Origin: Martinezella multihospitum
GTDB lineage: Bacteria; Pseudomonadota; Alphaproteobacteria; Rhizobiales; Rhizobiaceae
DNA length: 64,000 bases
NCBI RefSeq assembly: GCF_900094585.1
Contig: NZ_FMAG01000001.1
Span: forward strand, 558,001-622,000
Reading direction: 5' to 3'
Part shown: piece by piece, positions 53,052-62,569 of the stretch
Position numbering within the stretch: the first letter of the stretch is position 1
Layout of the letters: the number at the start of each line of letters is the position of its first letter
Made by a program: the position numbers and the translations under genes
The notes under the pieces: generated by a model
The model's database searches: none
Seen by the model: only the letters and a program-made list of their open reading frames with translations
Told to the model about the DNA's origin: nothing

Positions 53052-56000
53052 ATGTCCTCGGACACCAATCGCAGCTTTCAAACGCCCCGCCGCGAAGAAC
53101 TTGGCCTCATCACGCTCGGCAATACCGCCGGTCTTTCGGCTTCGGCGCTGCCGAACGGCACGCTGTTTTCGATCGACTTTGCCGACCAGCAGGGCGGCGT
53201 CATGATCAATCAGGTCCTCGGTTCACCTGTCTATGGCGGCATTGGCCGGCTCTATCTGCGCATCGGCGGCCAAAAGCCGGCAACGGCCGAAATCGTCGGC
53301 CCGAAAGCTGCGGTAGAATTCGGCCACGGCAAGAGCGGTTTTTCCTGGAGCGGCGAGACGGCCGGCGTAAGACATACCGTCAGCCTGCGGCTGCATCCGA
53401 ATGAGACCGCGTGGTTCTGGCAAATTTCGCTGGAAAACGGCACCAATGCAACGCTTTCGGCTGATCTCATCCTCGTCCAGGATGTCGGCCTCGGCGATCG
53501 CGGCTTCCTGATGAACAGCGAAGCCTATGCCTCGCAATATATCGATCATCACATCGCCAGCCATGCCGCCTTCGGTCCTGTCATCATGGTCAGGCAGAAC
53601 CTCAAGCAGGGCGGCGGACGAAATCCGTGGCTCGCGCAGGGCTGCCTCGACGGCGCGGCTGGATACGCGACCGATGCGATCCAGCTCCTCGTGTCCTCCA
53701 AGGACAATGACGGCGTGATGGTACCGGATCTCGGCACAAACCTGCCGAGCGCGCGCCGCCAGCATGAGGTCGCCTGCCCGACAATCCAGTCGAAGCCGCT
53801 ATCGCTGACACCAGGTGATGCCGCCGCGACGACCTTCTTCGGCCTCTTCATCGCCGATCATCCGGCCGCTTCCAGCGATGCCGATCTTGCCCATCTTGAC
53901 GCTTTGCCGAAGCTTCAGAGTGAATTGGGCATGGACACGATTGCGGCCGCACAGTCGGCGCGCAGTCTCGTACAGGACGCCCCTCTTGTTGAGAGCGACA
54001 GCCTGGATCAGGCCGCCATCGACGCGCTTTATCCAAAGCGGATGCTGGAGGAGCACGCCGACGGAAAGCTGCTCTCCTTCTTCGTGCCGGATGGAGCGCA
54101 CAACAGGCACATCGTGCTCCAGGAAAAAGAACGCCTGGTGGCCCGCCGTCACGGCGCCATCGTCCGCAGTGGGCAGAACATGCTGCTCGACGACCAGACG
54201 CTCGCCTCGACCTGCTGGATGCAGGGCATCTTCGCCGCGCAGCTGACCATCGGCAACACCTCCTTCCACAAGCTGTTCTCCGTCTCCCGCGACCCTTACA
54301 ATCTGACGCGATCGAGCGGCCTGCGCATCCTTGTGGATCTCGGTGACGGCTGGCGCCTGCTCGGCGTGCCCGCCGCCTTCGAGATGGGCTTGAGCGACAC
54401 GCGTTGGATCTACCGCCTTCCCGGCCGCACCATCACCATATCGGCAATCGCCTCCGGCGACGATCCGGCCATGCAGTGGAGCGTCTCAGTCGACGGCGAA
54501 GCCTGCCGCTTCCTCGTGTTCGGCCATATCGTGCTTGGCGAGCGCGACTATGAAGCCGTGGCGAATATCGCGGTCGACGCGGCCGCCAAGCGCATTTCCT
54601 TCCGGCCGCAGCCGTCGTGGCTCTGGGATCGGTATCCGAAGGCTGGATATCATCTCGTCACGTCGACCCCGGATGCGTTCGAAGCCGTTGGCGGCGATGA
54701 ACTGCTCTATAACGACGGCACCGCCCGCAATGGCCCGTTCATCGCCCTGAAATCACGCCCGACGAAGGCGTTGCGCTTTGCCGTCACGGGATCGATGACC
54801 GATCCGGATGCGGCAGAAGCCCTTGCCGCGCGCTACAGCGCTGGTGTCGACAGCGAAGAGATGCTCGCACCCGCGCATCGCTTCTGGAGCCATGTGACGC
54901 GCGGCGCACGCATCGAGGGCAACGGCCGTGATGTGGCTGCACAAGCGGTCATGCTGCCCTGGATCGCGCATGACGCCATCGTGCATTTGAGCGTGCCGCA
55001 CGGGCTGGAGCAATATACAGGGGCTGCCTGGGGCACGCGTGACGTCTGCCAGGGGCCGATCGAATTCCTGCTCGCCTATGAGCATGACGAAGAGGCCCGG
55101 CAGATCCTTTCGACGCTCTTTTCCGAGCAGTACCGTGATCGCGGCGACTGGCCGCAATGGTTCATGCTCGAGCCTTATGCCAACATCCGTGCCGGCGAGG
55201 CGCATGGCGATATCGTCGTCTGGCCGCTGAAAGCGCTCTGCGATTATATCGAGGCGACCGGCAATATCACCTTCCTCGCCGAAACCGTGCCGTGGCGCGC
55301 CGACGACACCATGCAGCTGACTTCGGAACGCGCGACGATCTCCGATCACATCGAAAAACTGCTTGATACCGTGCGTAGCCGCTTCGTGCCTGGCACGAGC
55401 CTTATCCGCTACGGCGAAGGCGACTGGAACGACAGCCTGCAGCCGGCCGATCCGCACTTGCGCGACTGGATGGTCAGCAGCTGGACTGTTTCACTTCTGT
55501 ACGAACAGCTGGTGCGCTACGCCAACATCCTGACGCTCGCCAGCCGCAATGAGGAGGCGCAGTCGCTTCAAGCGACCGCCGTTGCCATGCGTGCCGATTT
55601 CAACCGGCTGCTGATGCGGGATGGAATCGTAGCCGGCTACGGCGTCTTCGATCCGAGCCATGATGGCGTCGAATTGCTGCTGCACCCTGAGGATACCCGC
55701 ACCGGCCTGCATTATTCGCTGATCGCGATGACGCAGCCGATGATCGGTGGCCTGTTCACGCCGGATCAGCGCCACGCCCATATGAAGATCATCCGCGAGA
55801 ACCTGCTGTTCCCGGATGGCGTCCGATTGATGGAACAGCCGGCGACGTACTCGGGCGGTCCGGAAAAGCTCTTCCGTCGTGCCGAGTCCTCCTCCTTCTT
55901 CGGTCGCGAGATCGGGCTCATGTATGTGCATGCGCATCTGCGCTACTGCGAGGCCCTTGCCCTCGACGACGACGCGGAGGCCGTATGGGCGGCGCTCGCG

Positions 56001-56312
56001 CTTGCCAATCCGATCGCGGTCAGCGGCCGGGTGGAACATGCGTCGCTCCGCCAGCGCAACACCTATTTCAGCAGCAGCGACGCGGCCTTCGACGATCGCT
56101 ATCAGGCATCTGCGGAATGGGCGCGCGTCAAGGCCGGCGATATCGCCGCCGATGGCGGCTGGCGCATCTATTCGAGCGGCCCCGGCCTCTACACCAAGAG
56201 CCTGATCGGCAACATCTTCGGCTTCAAGCGGCAGTTCGGCCAGCGCATCCGCAAACCGCTCTTGCCGGCCTCGATCGGCGCCTGCGAGGTCAAGCTGGAT
56301 TTCAAGGCCTGA
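53052..56312 (+). CDS. GH94/GT36-family phosphorylase-like protein
   Basis: A 1086-residue protein of the glycosyltransferase 36 / GH94 family (cellobiose phosphorylase-like). It has an N-terminal beta-sandwich (VMINQVLGSPVYGGIGRLYL), a linker, and an alpha/alpha barrel with YTGAAWGTRDVCQGPIEFLL, WPLKALCDYIEATGNITFLA, and RYGEGDWNDSLQPADP, where the Asp of GDWND is the catalytic acid (about residue 790). It is longer than typical cellobiose phosphorylases (about 800-820), the extra length lying in the N-terminal half. Cytoplasmic. It sits 177 bases after the beta-mannosidase; the disaccharide substrate is unknown. Confidence 0.85.
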   Translation: MSSDTNRSFQTPRREELGLITLGNTAGLSASALPNGTLFSIDFADQQGGVMINQVLGSPVYGGIGRLYLRIGGQKPATAEIVGPKAAVEFGHGKSGFSWSGETAGVRHTVSLRLHPNETAWFWQISLENGTNATLSADLILVQDVGLGDRGFLMNSEAYASQYIDHHIASHAAFGPVIMVRQNLKQGGGRNPWLAQGCLDGAAGYATDAIQLLVSSKDNDGVMVPDLGTNLPSARRQHEVACPTIQSKPLSLTPGDAAATTFFGLFIADHPAASSDADLAHLDALPKLQSELGMDTIAAAQSARSLVQDAPLVESDSLDQAAIDALYPKRMLEEHADGKLLSFFVPDGAHNRHIVLQEKERLVARRHGAIVRSGQNMLLDDQTLASTCWMQGIFAAQLTIGNTSFHKLFSVSRDPYNLTRSSGLRILVDLGDGWRLLGVPAAFEMGLSDTRWIYRLPGRTITISAIASGDDPAMQWSVSVDGEACRFLVFGHIVLGERDYEAVANIAVDAAAKRISFRPQPSWLWDRYPKAGYHLVTSTPDAFEAVGGDELLYNDGTARNGPFIALKSRPTKALRFAVTGSMTDPDAAEALAARYSAGVDSEEMLAPAHRFWSHVTRGARIEGNGRDVAAQAVMLPWIAHDAIVHLSVPHGLEQYTGAAWGTRDVCQGPIEFLLAYEHDEEARQILSTLFSEQYRDRGDWPQWFMLEPYANIRAGEAHGDIVVWPLKALCDYIEATGNITFLAETVPWRADDTMQLTSERATISDHIEKLLDTVRSRFVPGTSLIRYGEGDWNDSLQPADPHLRDWMVSSWTVSLLYEQLVRYANILTLASRNEEAQSLQATAVAMRADFNRLLMRDGIVAGYGVFDPSHDGVELLLHPEDTRTGLHYSLIAMTQPMIGGLFTPDQRHAHMKIIRENLLFPDGVRLMEQPATYSGGPEKLFRRAESSSFFGREIGLMYVHAHLRYCEALALDDDAEAVWAALALANPIAVSGRVEHASLRQRNTYFSSSDAAFDDRYQASAEWARVKAGDIAADGGWRIYSSGPGLYTKSLIGNIFGFKRQFGQRIRKPLLPASIGACEVKLDFKA

Positions 56313-56448
56313 GCCAATCGCGGATAGCAAAAGGGGCCGCAGCACCGGTTCCTTTTGCCAAGCCTTGGATAGTCGCCGACACCTCAGAGAGTGCCTTCTT
56401 GCCTCCGTGGACCTTCCGGTTAACCGAATCGGCTAGTCTCATGCGGAT

Positions 56449-57126
56449 GTGCAAAACCCGGAGGCGGATTTGGAAACGGCGCTCTATCTCCCGATCAAGT
56501 CATTTCTCGAAGCTGCCGGCTATGCAGTGAAAGGCGAGGTCGGCGGCTGCGACCTCGTCGGCTTGACTGATGGTGAGCCACCCGTCGTCGTCATCTGCGA
56601 GCTGAAGATGACCTTCAATCTCGAGCTGATCCTGCAAGCCGTCGATCGCGCCGCTGCCAGTGATGAAGTTTGGATCGCCGCCCGCGTCTCGGCAAAGGGC
56701 AAGGGCCGGGAGGGCGATCGCCGTTTCCGCGACTTGTGCCGCAGGCTGGGCTTCGGCATGCTGGCGGTATCGGATAACGACCTGGTCGATGTCATCGTCA
56801 GCCCCATTGCCCCGATGCCGCGCAAGAATGCACGGCGCAGATCACGCCTTGTTGAAGAACATCGTCGGCGCAAGGGTGATCCCGCTCTTGGGGGCAGCAC
56901 GCGCAAGCCGATCATGACCGCTTATCGCCAGCAGGCTCTCGTCTGCGCCGCCGCGATCGAAGGCGGCGTGCAGCGCCCGAAGGATATGCGCGAAGCAGCG
57001 CCAAAGGCTCCGCAAATTCTGAGGGATAACGTCTACGGCTGGTTCGAGCGTGTCGACCGCGGCATCTATGCGTTGACGGAACTTGGAACGGAAGCCCTTA
57101 AGAGATGGCCGATGCCGCAGAGCTGA
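56449..57126 (+). CDS. DUF2161 protein, PD-(D/E)XK nuclease-like fold
   Basis: A 225-residue protein (GTG start, 56449). The first 120 residues contain ADLETALYLPIKSFLEAAGY, GGCDLVGLTD and VVVICELKMTF, i.e. the D and ExK signatures of the PD-(D/E)XK fold. A basic linker (RRRSRLVEEHRRRK) and a winged-helix-like C-terminus follow (GVQRPKDMREAAPKAPQILR). I match this to DUF2161. Biological role unknown. Confidence 0.78.
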   Translation: MQNPEADLETALYLPIKSFLEAAGYAVKGEVGGCDLVGLTDGEPPVVVICELKMTFNLELILQAVDRAAASDEVWIAARVSAKGKGREGDRRFRDLCRRLGFGMLAVSDNDLVDVIVSPIAPMPRKNARRRSRLVEEHRRRKGDPALGGSTRKPIMTAYRQQALVCAAAIEGGVQRPKDMREAAPKAPQILRDNVYGWFERVDRGIYALTELGTEALKRWPMPQS

Positions 57127-57395
57127 ATATGGAAAAATTCCGGCTGCCCAACATTAAATTCATGTAATATCTTAACATTTTGCAATAAAAACATGATCAA
57201 TATTTAATTTGTAAAAGTCTCTTGGCGGATCATATTAGCACCAAGCGCCAATTCAAATCTATACTTTGCTTCCCGCAGTAAAAACGGGAAACAAAGTCGC
57301 TCGCAAAATTGACGCGGACCAATCGAAGCCCGTTCCAAATTTCCAAATATGGACGGGACGCCAAACCGCCAACGATCTCGCAAGGGACTTTTGCC

Positions 57396-58898
57396 ATGCC
57401 TTCTCTTCTCCGCAAACATCGCACTGCAGCCATCGTCGGCGCCGCTATCATCGTCGGCGCTGGCGCATTGCCTTTCGCCTTCAGCACGTCTGCAACCGTC
57501 GCATCGGCCGCCGAACCGGCCGGCATCATCGCACCCGGCGGCTCCTTCGCTCCGATCGTCGACGCCGACAAACCGGCTGTCGTCACCGTGACCACCACCA
57601 TGAAAGCGACCGATACCAGCGCCGACGGCAGCAATTCGCCGATGGACGAGCAGTTCCGGCAATTCTTCGAAAATCAGGGCATCCCCTTCCCCAAGCAGAT
57701 GCCGCATCAGCAGCAGAATCAGCGCGCCATGGCGCTCGGTTCCGGCTTCATCATCAGCCCTGACGGCATCATCGTCACCAACAACCACGTCATTCAGAAT
57801 GCGGTTGACATCAAGGTGACGCTCGATGACGGCACCGAGCTGCCGGCCAAATTGCTGGGCGCCGATGCCAAGTCCGATCTTGCCGTCCTAAAGATCAACG
57901 CACCGAAGCCGCTCGCCACCATCGCCTGGGGTGACTCCGACAAGCTGAAGCTTGGCGACCAGATTCTCGCGATCGGCAATCCCTTCGGTATCGGCACGAC
58001 CGTCACCGCCGGTATCGTTTCGGCCCGCGGCCGCGACCTGCACAGCGGCCCGTATGACGACTTCATCCAGATCGACGCCCCGATCAATCACGGCAATTCC
58101 GGCGGCCCGCTGGTCGACCGCGAAGGCAATGTCGTCGGCATCAACACCGCCATCTATTCTCCGAACGGCGGCAGCGTTGGCGTCGGCTTTGCCATTCCGT
58201 CCGACGAGGCCAAGGCGATCGTCGCCAAGCTGGAAAAGAACGGCTCGATCGATCACGGCTACCTCGGTGTCGCCATCCAGCCGGTGACCTCCGATATCGC
58301 CAATGCCATGGGCCTCTCGCAGACCCAGGGCGCACTCGTCGCCAGCGTCAACGACGATACGCCGGCCGCCCGCGCCGGCATCAGGAGTGGCGACATCGTC
58401 ACGGCCGTCGGTAACGAGACCGTCAAGACGCCGAAGGACCTGTCGCGGCTGGTCGCCGATCTCTCTCCCGGCGACAAGCGCTCGATCACGCTGTGGCGCG
58501 ACGGCAAAAGCATGGATGTCAATGTCACCATCGGCGGCAGTGACGACAGCAAGCAGGCTGCCAACGATGCCGGCGACGGCAAGGTCCAGCCATCCAACCA
58601 GCCGAGCATCGGTGTCGGCCTTGCCAATCTGACGCCCGATGTGCGTGAGCAGCTGAACCTGCCGCATGGCGTCGAGGGTGCCGTCGTTGCCAGCGTCAAT
58701 CCGGACAAGCCGGCCGCAGCTGCCGGCATCCAGACCGGCGACATCATCGTCTCGGTCAACGATCAGCCGGTGCGCAACGCTCATGAAGTGCAGACGGCCG
58801 TCGCCAAGGCCGGCAAGGATGGCCGCAAATCCGTGCTGCTCCTGATCGAACGCAACGGTGATAAGACCTTCGTCGCTGTCCCGTTCTCGGCCGCTTAA
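57396..58898 (+). CDS. DegP/Do-family periplasmic serine protease
   Basis: A 500-residue HtrA-type protease. A signal peptide/anchor is at residues 1-45 (RTAAIVGAAIIVGAGALPFA). The trypsin-like domain has His in TNNHVIQN (about 131), Asp in KSDLAVL (about 160) and Ser in GNSGGP (about 235). Two PDZ domains follow (GYLGVAIQPVT; IGVGLANLTPD). The ATG at 57396 is chosen because it starts the signal sequence. It degrades or refolds damaged periplasmic proteins. An AT-rich upstream region (57127-57330) is the likely promoter. Confidence 0.93.
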   Translation: MPSLLRKHRTAAIVGAAIIVGAGALPFAFSTSATVASAAEPAGIIAPGGSFAPIVDADKPAVVTVTTTMKATDTSADGSNSPMDEQFRQFFENQGIPFPKQMPHQQQNQRAMALGSGFIISPDGIIVTNNHVIQNAVDIKVTLDDGTELPAKLLGADAKSDLAVLKINAPKPLATIAWGDSDKLKLGDQILAIGNPFGIGTTVTAGIVSARGRDLHSGPYDDFIQIDAPINHGNSGGPLVDREGNVVGINTAIYSPNGGSVGVGFAIPSDEAKAIVAKLEKNGSIDHGYLGVAIQPVTSDIANAMGLSQTQGALVASVNDDTPAARAGIRSGDIVTAVGNETVKTPKDLSRLVADLSPGDKRSITLWRDGKSMDVNVTIGGSDDSKQAANDAGDGKVQPSNQPSIGVGLANLTPDVREQLNLPHGVEGAVVASVNPDKPAAAAGIQTGDIIVSVNDQPVRNAHEVQTAVAKAGKDGRKSVLLLIERNGDKTFVAVPFSAA

Positions 58899-58915
58899 AA
58901 AGTCTAAGACATTCT

Positions 58916-58954
58916 ACAATCGGCCCGCTTCCCTCTACGAGGCGGGCCGATTGT
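58916..58954. terminator. Bidirectional terminator between degP and the NAD-kinase-like gene
   Basis: ACAATCGGCCCGC (58916-58928) pairs perfectly with GCGGGCCGATTGT (58942-58954), a 13-bp stem. It lies between the two convergent stops (58898 and 58957). Confidence 0.85.
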
Positions 58955-58956
58955 CG

Positions 58957-59910
58957 TTATGTCACCAGCAATCCCCGCCGTTCTGCAAGGCCGATCGTTG
59001 CCAGCGTTCCGGCATTGAAGGGCAGAAAATCCGCCTCGATGCCATCGCTGAAGATGACGCCATGTTCCGCCATCTCGGACATGACGGTCATCGGCATCTC
59101 TGCCCCGATCTGTCCGGAAACCAACGAAACGCCCGTCGTCCGGCTTGGGAATGGTTCCCGCACGAAATAGTGCAGGAATTCCGCATCCCAGGGAAATGCA
59201 GCGTCGGCAATCCCTGCCGGCAGCTCCACGCCACAGCTTGCCGCAGCACCCACCCAGCCGGCATAGAGGCTCTTCAGCCAGCCCGTCGACCCCATGCCCG
59301 TCGAGATGATGATGCCGCTCGACGATTGCCGCTCGTGCCGCTCGCCGACCCGGAGGTCGTAGCGAGCCGAAACGTGGCTGCGCGGGCCGATGAAGAGGTC
59401 GTTCACCGCATAAAGCACTTCGCCAGTGTTGAGCGCGGCCTTTGCCATGCTGACGCGCTTGAGTGGTCGGCGCTGCGCCAAGGCTTCCCGCATGACCTTA
59501 CCGAGATCGGCGACCTGAAAGGGCAGCAACACGCCGTCCCATCGTTTCGGATCCGGATTGACGCCGAGCACGTTCTGGCCATCAAGATATTTCAGCGTAT
59601 TGGCGACTAGGCCGTCCTGTCCAAGCACGACGACGAGATCGTCGGCGCCGAAAATGAAGTTCGCAAGATAGCGCCGGTTGAGCGTCTGCACCCTGGCGAC
59701 GGTACGCAGGCTGGTTTCGACGTCGCGCACCGCCGCCTGATAGTGCTGCTGTTCTGCGAGATAATCGCCGAAGTCCGCGCCCAGATGCTCGACATAGAAC
59801 TGCGCCTGCTGGACGGTATTGAAGCGCGCGACAAGTTCATCGAGGCGAGTGTCGCGTACGATGAGGACGATCTTTCTATCATCTGCCTTTCCGTTGTTCG
59901 CGACGGGCAT
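58957..59910 (-). CDS. NAD-kinase-family protein with altered GGDG motif
   Basis: A 317-residue protein of the ATP-NAD kinase fold. It has VVVLGQDGLVANTLKYL, where canonical kinases have GGDG (here GQDG). The NE motif reads AVNDLFIG, and the substrate strand reads SSGIIISTGMGSTGW, where GDGLIISTPTGSTAY is usual. The N-terminal 90 residues differ from NadK. It is therefore an NAD kinase-like enzyme with possibly changed donor or substrate. It follows the SPFH gene by three bases and shares its promoter, opposite a NrtR-like regulator. Confidence 0.78.
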   Translation of the reverse strand: MPVANNGKADDRKIVLIVRDTRLDELVARFNTVQQAQFYVEHLGADFGDYLAEQQHYQAAVRDVETSLRTVARVQTLNRRYLANFIFGADDLVVVLGQDGLVANTLKYLDGQNVLGVNPDPKRWDGVLLPFQVADLGKVMREALAQRRPLKRVSMAKAALNTGEVLYAVNDLFIGPRSHVSARYDLRVGERHERQSSSGIIISTGMGSTGWLKSLYAGWVGAAASCGVELPAGIADAAFPWDAEFLHYFVREPFPSRTTGVSLVSGQIGAEMPMTVMSEMAEHGVIFSDGIEADFLPFNAGTLATIGLAERRGLLVT

Positions 59911-59913
59911 GGC

Positions 59914-60933
59914 TTACCCCCTTGCCTGCGGCTGCAGCATTTCGCGCAGGAGATCGGGGGTGACGTTCAACTGGCCGATCTTGGTGGCGTTATCGGCAAG
60001 ATCGCGGAAGGCGAGCGCCATCAACTGGCCCGGATCCATGCCGACCGAAGCCAGCGCCTGCAGCATTTTGGGATCAGCATCTCCAAACGACTTCATCATG
60101 GCGGCGAGACCATAGGCCTTGGCGTCAGCCTCCTCGCGCGCATTACCCGAGGCGAGTGCGACAAGCGCCTTGTTCTGCTCTTCAAGAGCGATCTTGCCGG
60201 TCATCTCTTCCCGACGGATCTGCAGCTGCCGTTCCTGCACCGAGCGCTCGGCATCCATTTGCGCCTCGCGAACCTGGCGTTTCTTGTTTTCGACGGCGAT
60301 TTCGGTTGCGAGTTCATTCTCCTTGATGGTCCGTTCTTGCTCGACGCTGGCATTGCGGCGGGCGTAGATCGCCTCGTCGGCGCTGCGCAGCAGCGCTTCG
60401 CGCGCCCCCGCCTCCAGTGCCTTGGCGGTTTCGGGCTTCGGCTTCACCGCCAGGATCGACAGGCTCAGGAGCTCAAGACCCAGCGCCTGCAGCACCGGAT
60501 GACCGTGCAGCGTGGTTGCCACGCGCCCGACCAGCAGTTCGCCGGCGGCCAGCACCTCCTTCAGCGACAGGGCCTGCACTTCGGCGCGCATGACAACCTG
60601 AACCTGGTCGATCAGCCGCTGCGACAGCTTCTGCGGATCTTCCGAGCTGTAAACCCCTTTGGCATTGAGCGAAAAATCGAGCAGTTCCGCCGTCCGCTTC
60701 GGCTCAGCAATGCGATAGGTGATCTGCCCCTGCACCGTCACCTCCTGGAAGTCCGAAGTCACCTCGGGAAAAATGAAAGGCTCGTTGACGCTGGCGGTCG
60801 GCACCACGACCAGCGAGGTCGACGGCGCGAAATACCAGAACGAGAGCCCCGCGCCCTCCCGCTGCGGCCGGCCGCTCTGATACTGGATCACATACTGGGT
60901 CGGTTGAGCCTTGATGAAACGAAATCCGAACAT
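59914..60933 (-). CDS. SPFH/Band 7-domain protein
   Basis: A 339-residue SPFH (stomatin/flotillin-like) protein without an obvious membrane helix. MFGFRFIKAQPTQYVIQYQS starts the domain; VTVQGQITYRIAEPKRTAEL and LQALGLELLSLSILAVKPKP are Band 7-type. A long coiled coil follows (ASVEQERTIKENELATEIAV, KKRQVREAQMDAERSVQERQ). The ATG at 60933 follows GGAGGCAGTC; a longer start at 60960 is less likely. SPFH proteins scaffold membrane microdomains or act as chaperone platforms. It is first in the operon with the NAD-kinase-like gene. Confidence 0.86.
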   Translation of the reverse strand: MFGFRFIKAQPTQYVIQYQSGRPQREGAGLSFWYFAPSTSLVVVPTASVNEPFIFPEVTSDFQEVTVQGQITYRIAEPKRTAELLDFSLNAKGVYSSEDPQKLSQRLIDQVQVVMRAEVQALSLKEVLAAGELLVGRVATTLHGHPVLQALGLELLSLSILAVKPKPETAKALEAGAREALLRSADEAIYARRNASVEQERTIKENELATEIAVENKKRQVREAQMDAERSVQERQLQIRREEMTGKIALEEQNKALVALASGNAREEADAKAYGLAAMMKSFGDADPKMLQALASVGMDPGQLMALAFRDLADNATKIGQLNVTPDLLREMLQPQARG

Positions 60934-60986
60934 GACTGCCTCCTGAAAGCGGCGTTGCAAACTGCGATGACGCGAACAAATACCAC

Positions 60987-61029
60987 TTAGTGTATTTTGT
61001 CAACTAACTTAGTTGAAACTTTACACTAA
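60987..61029. promoter_or_regulatory. Two tandem 21-bp operators, probable NrtR site
   Basis: TTAGTGTA-N5-TCAACTAA (60987-61007), one spacer base, then TTAGTTGA-N5-TACACTAA (61009-61029). Each is an imperfect palindrome, and together they form a mirror-symmetric 43-bp block. It covers the middle of the gap between the divergent NrtR-like gene (61044) and the SPFH operon (60933). Confidence 0.7.
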
Positions 61030-61043
61030 GGGATCGCTGCAGT

Positions 61044-61751
61044 ATGTTCAAAGCCATGAGCAGCTCAGAAGAGTTTCACCAAAGGCCGATCGTTTCGGTC
61101 GATCTTGCAATCTTTGCCTTGGCGCCGGACGGGCTCGAGGTCCTGCTGGCTCGACGCGGCACGGAGCCATTTTCCGGTCACTGGGCCTTGCCCGGCGGCT
61201 GGATTCATGCCGATGAAGATGAGAGCCTGGAGGCTGCGGCCGGACGCGTGCTCAGCGGCAAGACAGGGGTCGCGGCGCCCTATTTCGAGCAGGTCGGCGT
61301 TTTCGGGGATGCGGCGCGCGATCCACGCGGCTGGAGCCTGAGCGTGACCTATATGGCATTGATCGCGCCGGATGCAGCCATCCTGCGGCACGGCGGCAAT
61401 GTCACTGACGTCGCCTGGCATCCGATCGCAGGTGACACGACAGCAGAGCCGCTCGCCTTCGACCACGCCGCAATCTTGAAGGCGGCGATCACCAGATTGC
61501 GCAACAAGGTCGAATATACGACCCTGCCGGTGCATCTCTTGCCGGAAGCGTTCACCTTGAGCGAATTGCAGGCCGTCTATGAGCGGCTGCTCGGCCGCCT
61601 CCTCGATAAATCCGCCTTTCGCAAACGTATCGCGGAAGTCGACTTCATCGAGCCGATCACAGGCGAAATGCGCCGCGCCAGCAATCGCCCTGCCCAGCTC
61701 TATCGGCTGAAACAGGCACGCTCCACCGTTTTCTTCGACCGGACGATCTGA
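61044..61751 (+). CDS. NrtR-like Nudix-domain transcriptional regulator
   Basis: A 235-residue protein. Residues 1-150 form a Nudix fold (IVSVDLAIFALAPDGLEVLL, HWALPGGWIHADEDESLEAA). The catalytic RExxEE of the Nudix box is lost (AAGRVLSGKTG). Residues 155-235 form a winged-helix tail (LLPEAFTLSELQAVYERLLG, KSAFRKRIAEVDFIE). This is the layout of NrtR, the repressor of NAD metabolism that senses ADP-ribose. A second ATG at 61056 is possible. It is divergent from the SPFH/NAD-kinase-like operon and overlooks a double operator. Confidence 0.85.
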   Translation: MFKAMSSSEEFHQRPIVSVDLAIFALAPDGLEVLLARRGTEPFSGHWALPGGWIHADEDESLEAAAGRVLSGKTGVAAPYFEQVGVFGDAARDPRGWSLSVTYMALIAPDAAILRHGGNVTDVAWHPIAGDTTAEPLAFDHAAILKAAITRLRNKVEYTTLPVHLLPEAFTLSELQAVYERLLGRLLDKSAFRKRIAEVDFIEPITGEMRRASNRPAQLYRLKQARSTVFFDRTI

Positions 61752-61939
61752 GGCAGCGCATTTCCACGCGCGAGACAGTTCGTCTTTGACATAAGCCTCT
61801 TTTTGTCCAAACTCTGCCTTTGTGATGGTACAAATAGCGCCATGCCCGATTGAAACAGGCTGGCGGGAAGTTTAAGCCGCGCCGGCGGTATCAGCTGCAA
61901 GGGCTTCGGAAACAGGAATAAGCGGCGGCAGGAGTTGGA

Positions 61940-62569
61940 GTGACTGATCCATACGATATTCTCGGCGTTGCGCGCGATGCGGGCGAAGAGCAGATCAAGG
62001 CAGCCTATCGCAAGCGCGCGAAGGCAGCCCATCCGGATTCCGGCGGAGATACCGACGCTTTCGCGCAGCTGCAGAAGGCCTACGAGCTTCTTCTCGATCC
62101 CGTGCGCCGCAAGGTGTTCGACGATACCGGCTATGACGTCGAACTGACCGATGCCGTCGACCTGCAGGCGCTGGTCGCCATTGAAAAGCTTATTACCGAG
62201 ATAGTGCTGGACGAGCGGGAACCCGGCACATTCGATCCGGTCGCCAAGATGCGCGCGAGCCTTTTGGAAGAAATTCGCAAGGCGAATTTCAGCAAGAGCG
62301 AGCTCGAGCGACACTCCAACCGCATCGGCCTGCACCTCGACCGGCTGGGTCAGCGCCCCGGCAAGGACGTGGTCGGCCACATGCTGCGCGCCCGCATCAA
62401 GGCGATCGCCACTGCCATCAGCGAAACGGAAGCCAAGATCGGCGCCAGCGAACGCGCCTGCGACATGCTCGAAGGCTATCTTTACGAGATGATCGAGCCC
62501 CAGGACGAAGCCGATGCTGCTCCCGAAATCGAATGGGACGAGCCAAGGGTACGCTCGGCCGCGCAGTGA
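61940..62569 (+). CDS. J-domain protein
   Basis: A 209-residue DnaJ-type co-chaperone. The J domain is at residues 1-66 (MTDPYDILGVARDAGEEQIK, with HPD at 31-33). A helical C-terminal region (VKAT..KIGASERACDMLEG) has no zinc or substrate-binding domains, so it is a type III J-protein. GTG start at 61940 follows GGAG. It would stimulate an Hsp70 (DnaK); client unknown. No obvious operon partner. Confidence 0.88.
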   Translation: MTDPYDILGVARDAGEEQIKAAYRKRAKAAHPDSGGDTDAFAQLQKAYELLLDPVRRKVFDDTGYDVELTDAVDLQALVAIEKLITEIVLDEREPGTFDPVAKMRASLLEEIRKANFSKSELERHSNRIGLHLDRLGQRPGKDVVGHMLRARIKAIATAISETEAKIGASERACDMLEGYLYEMIEPQDEADAAPEIEWDEPRVRSAAQ

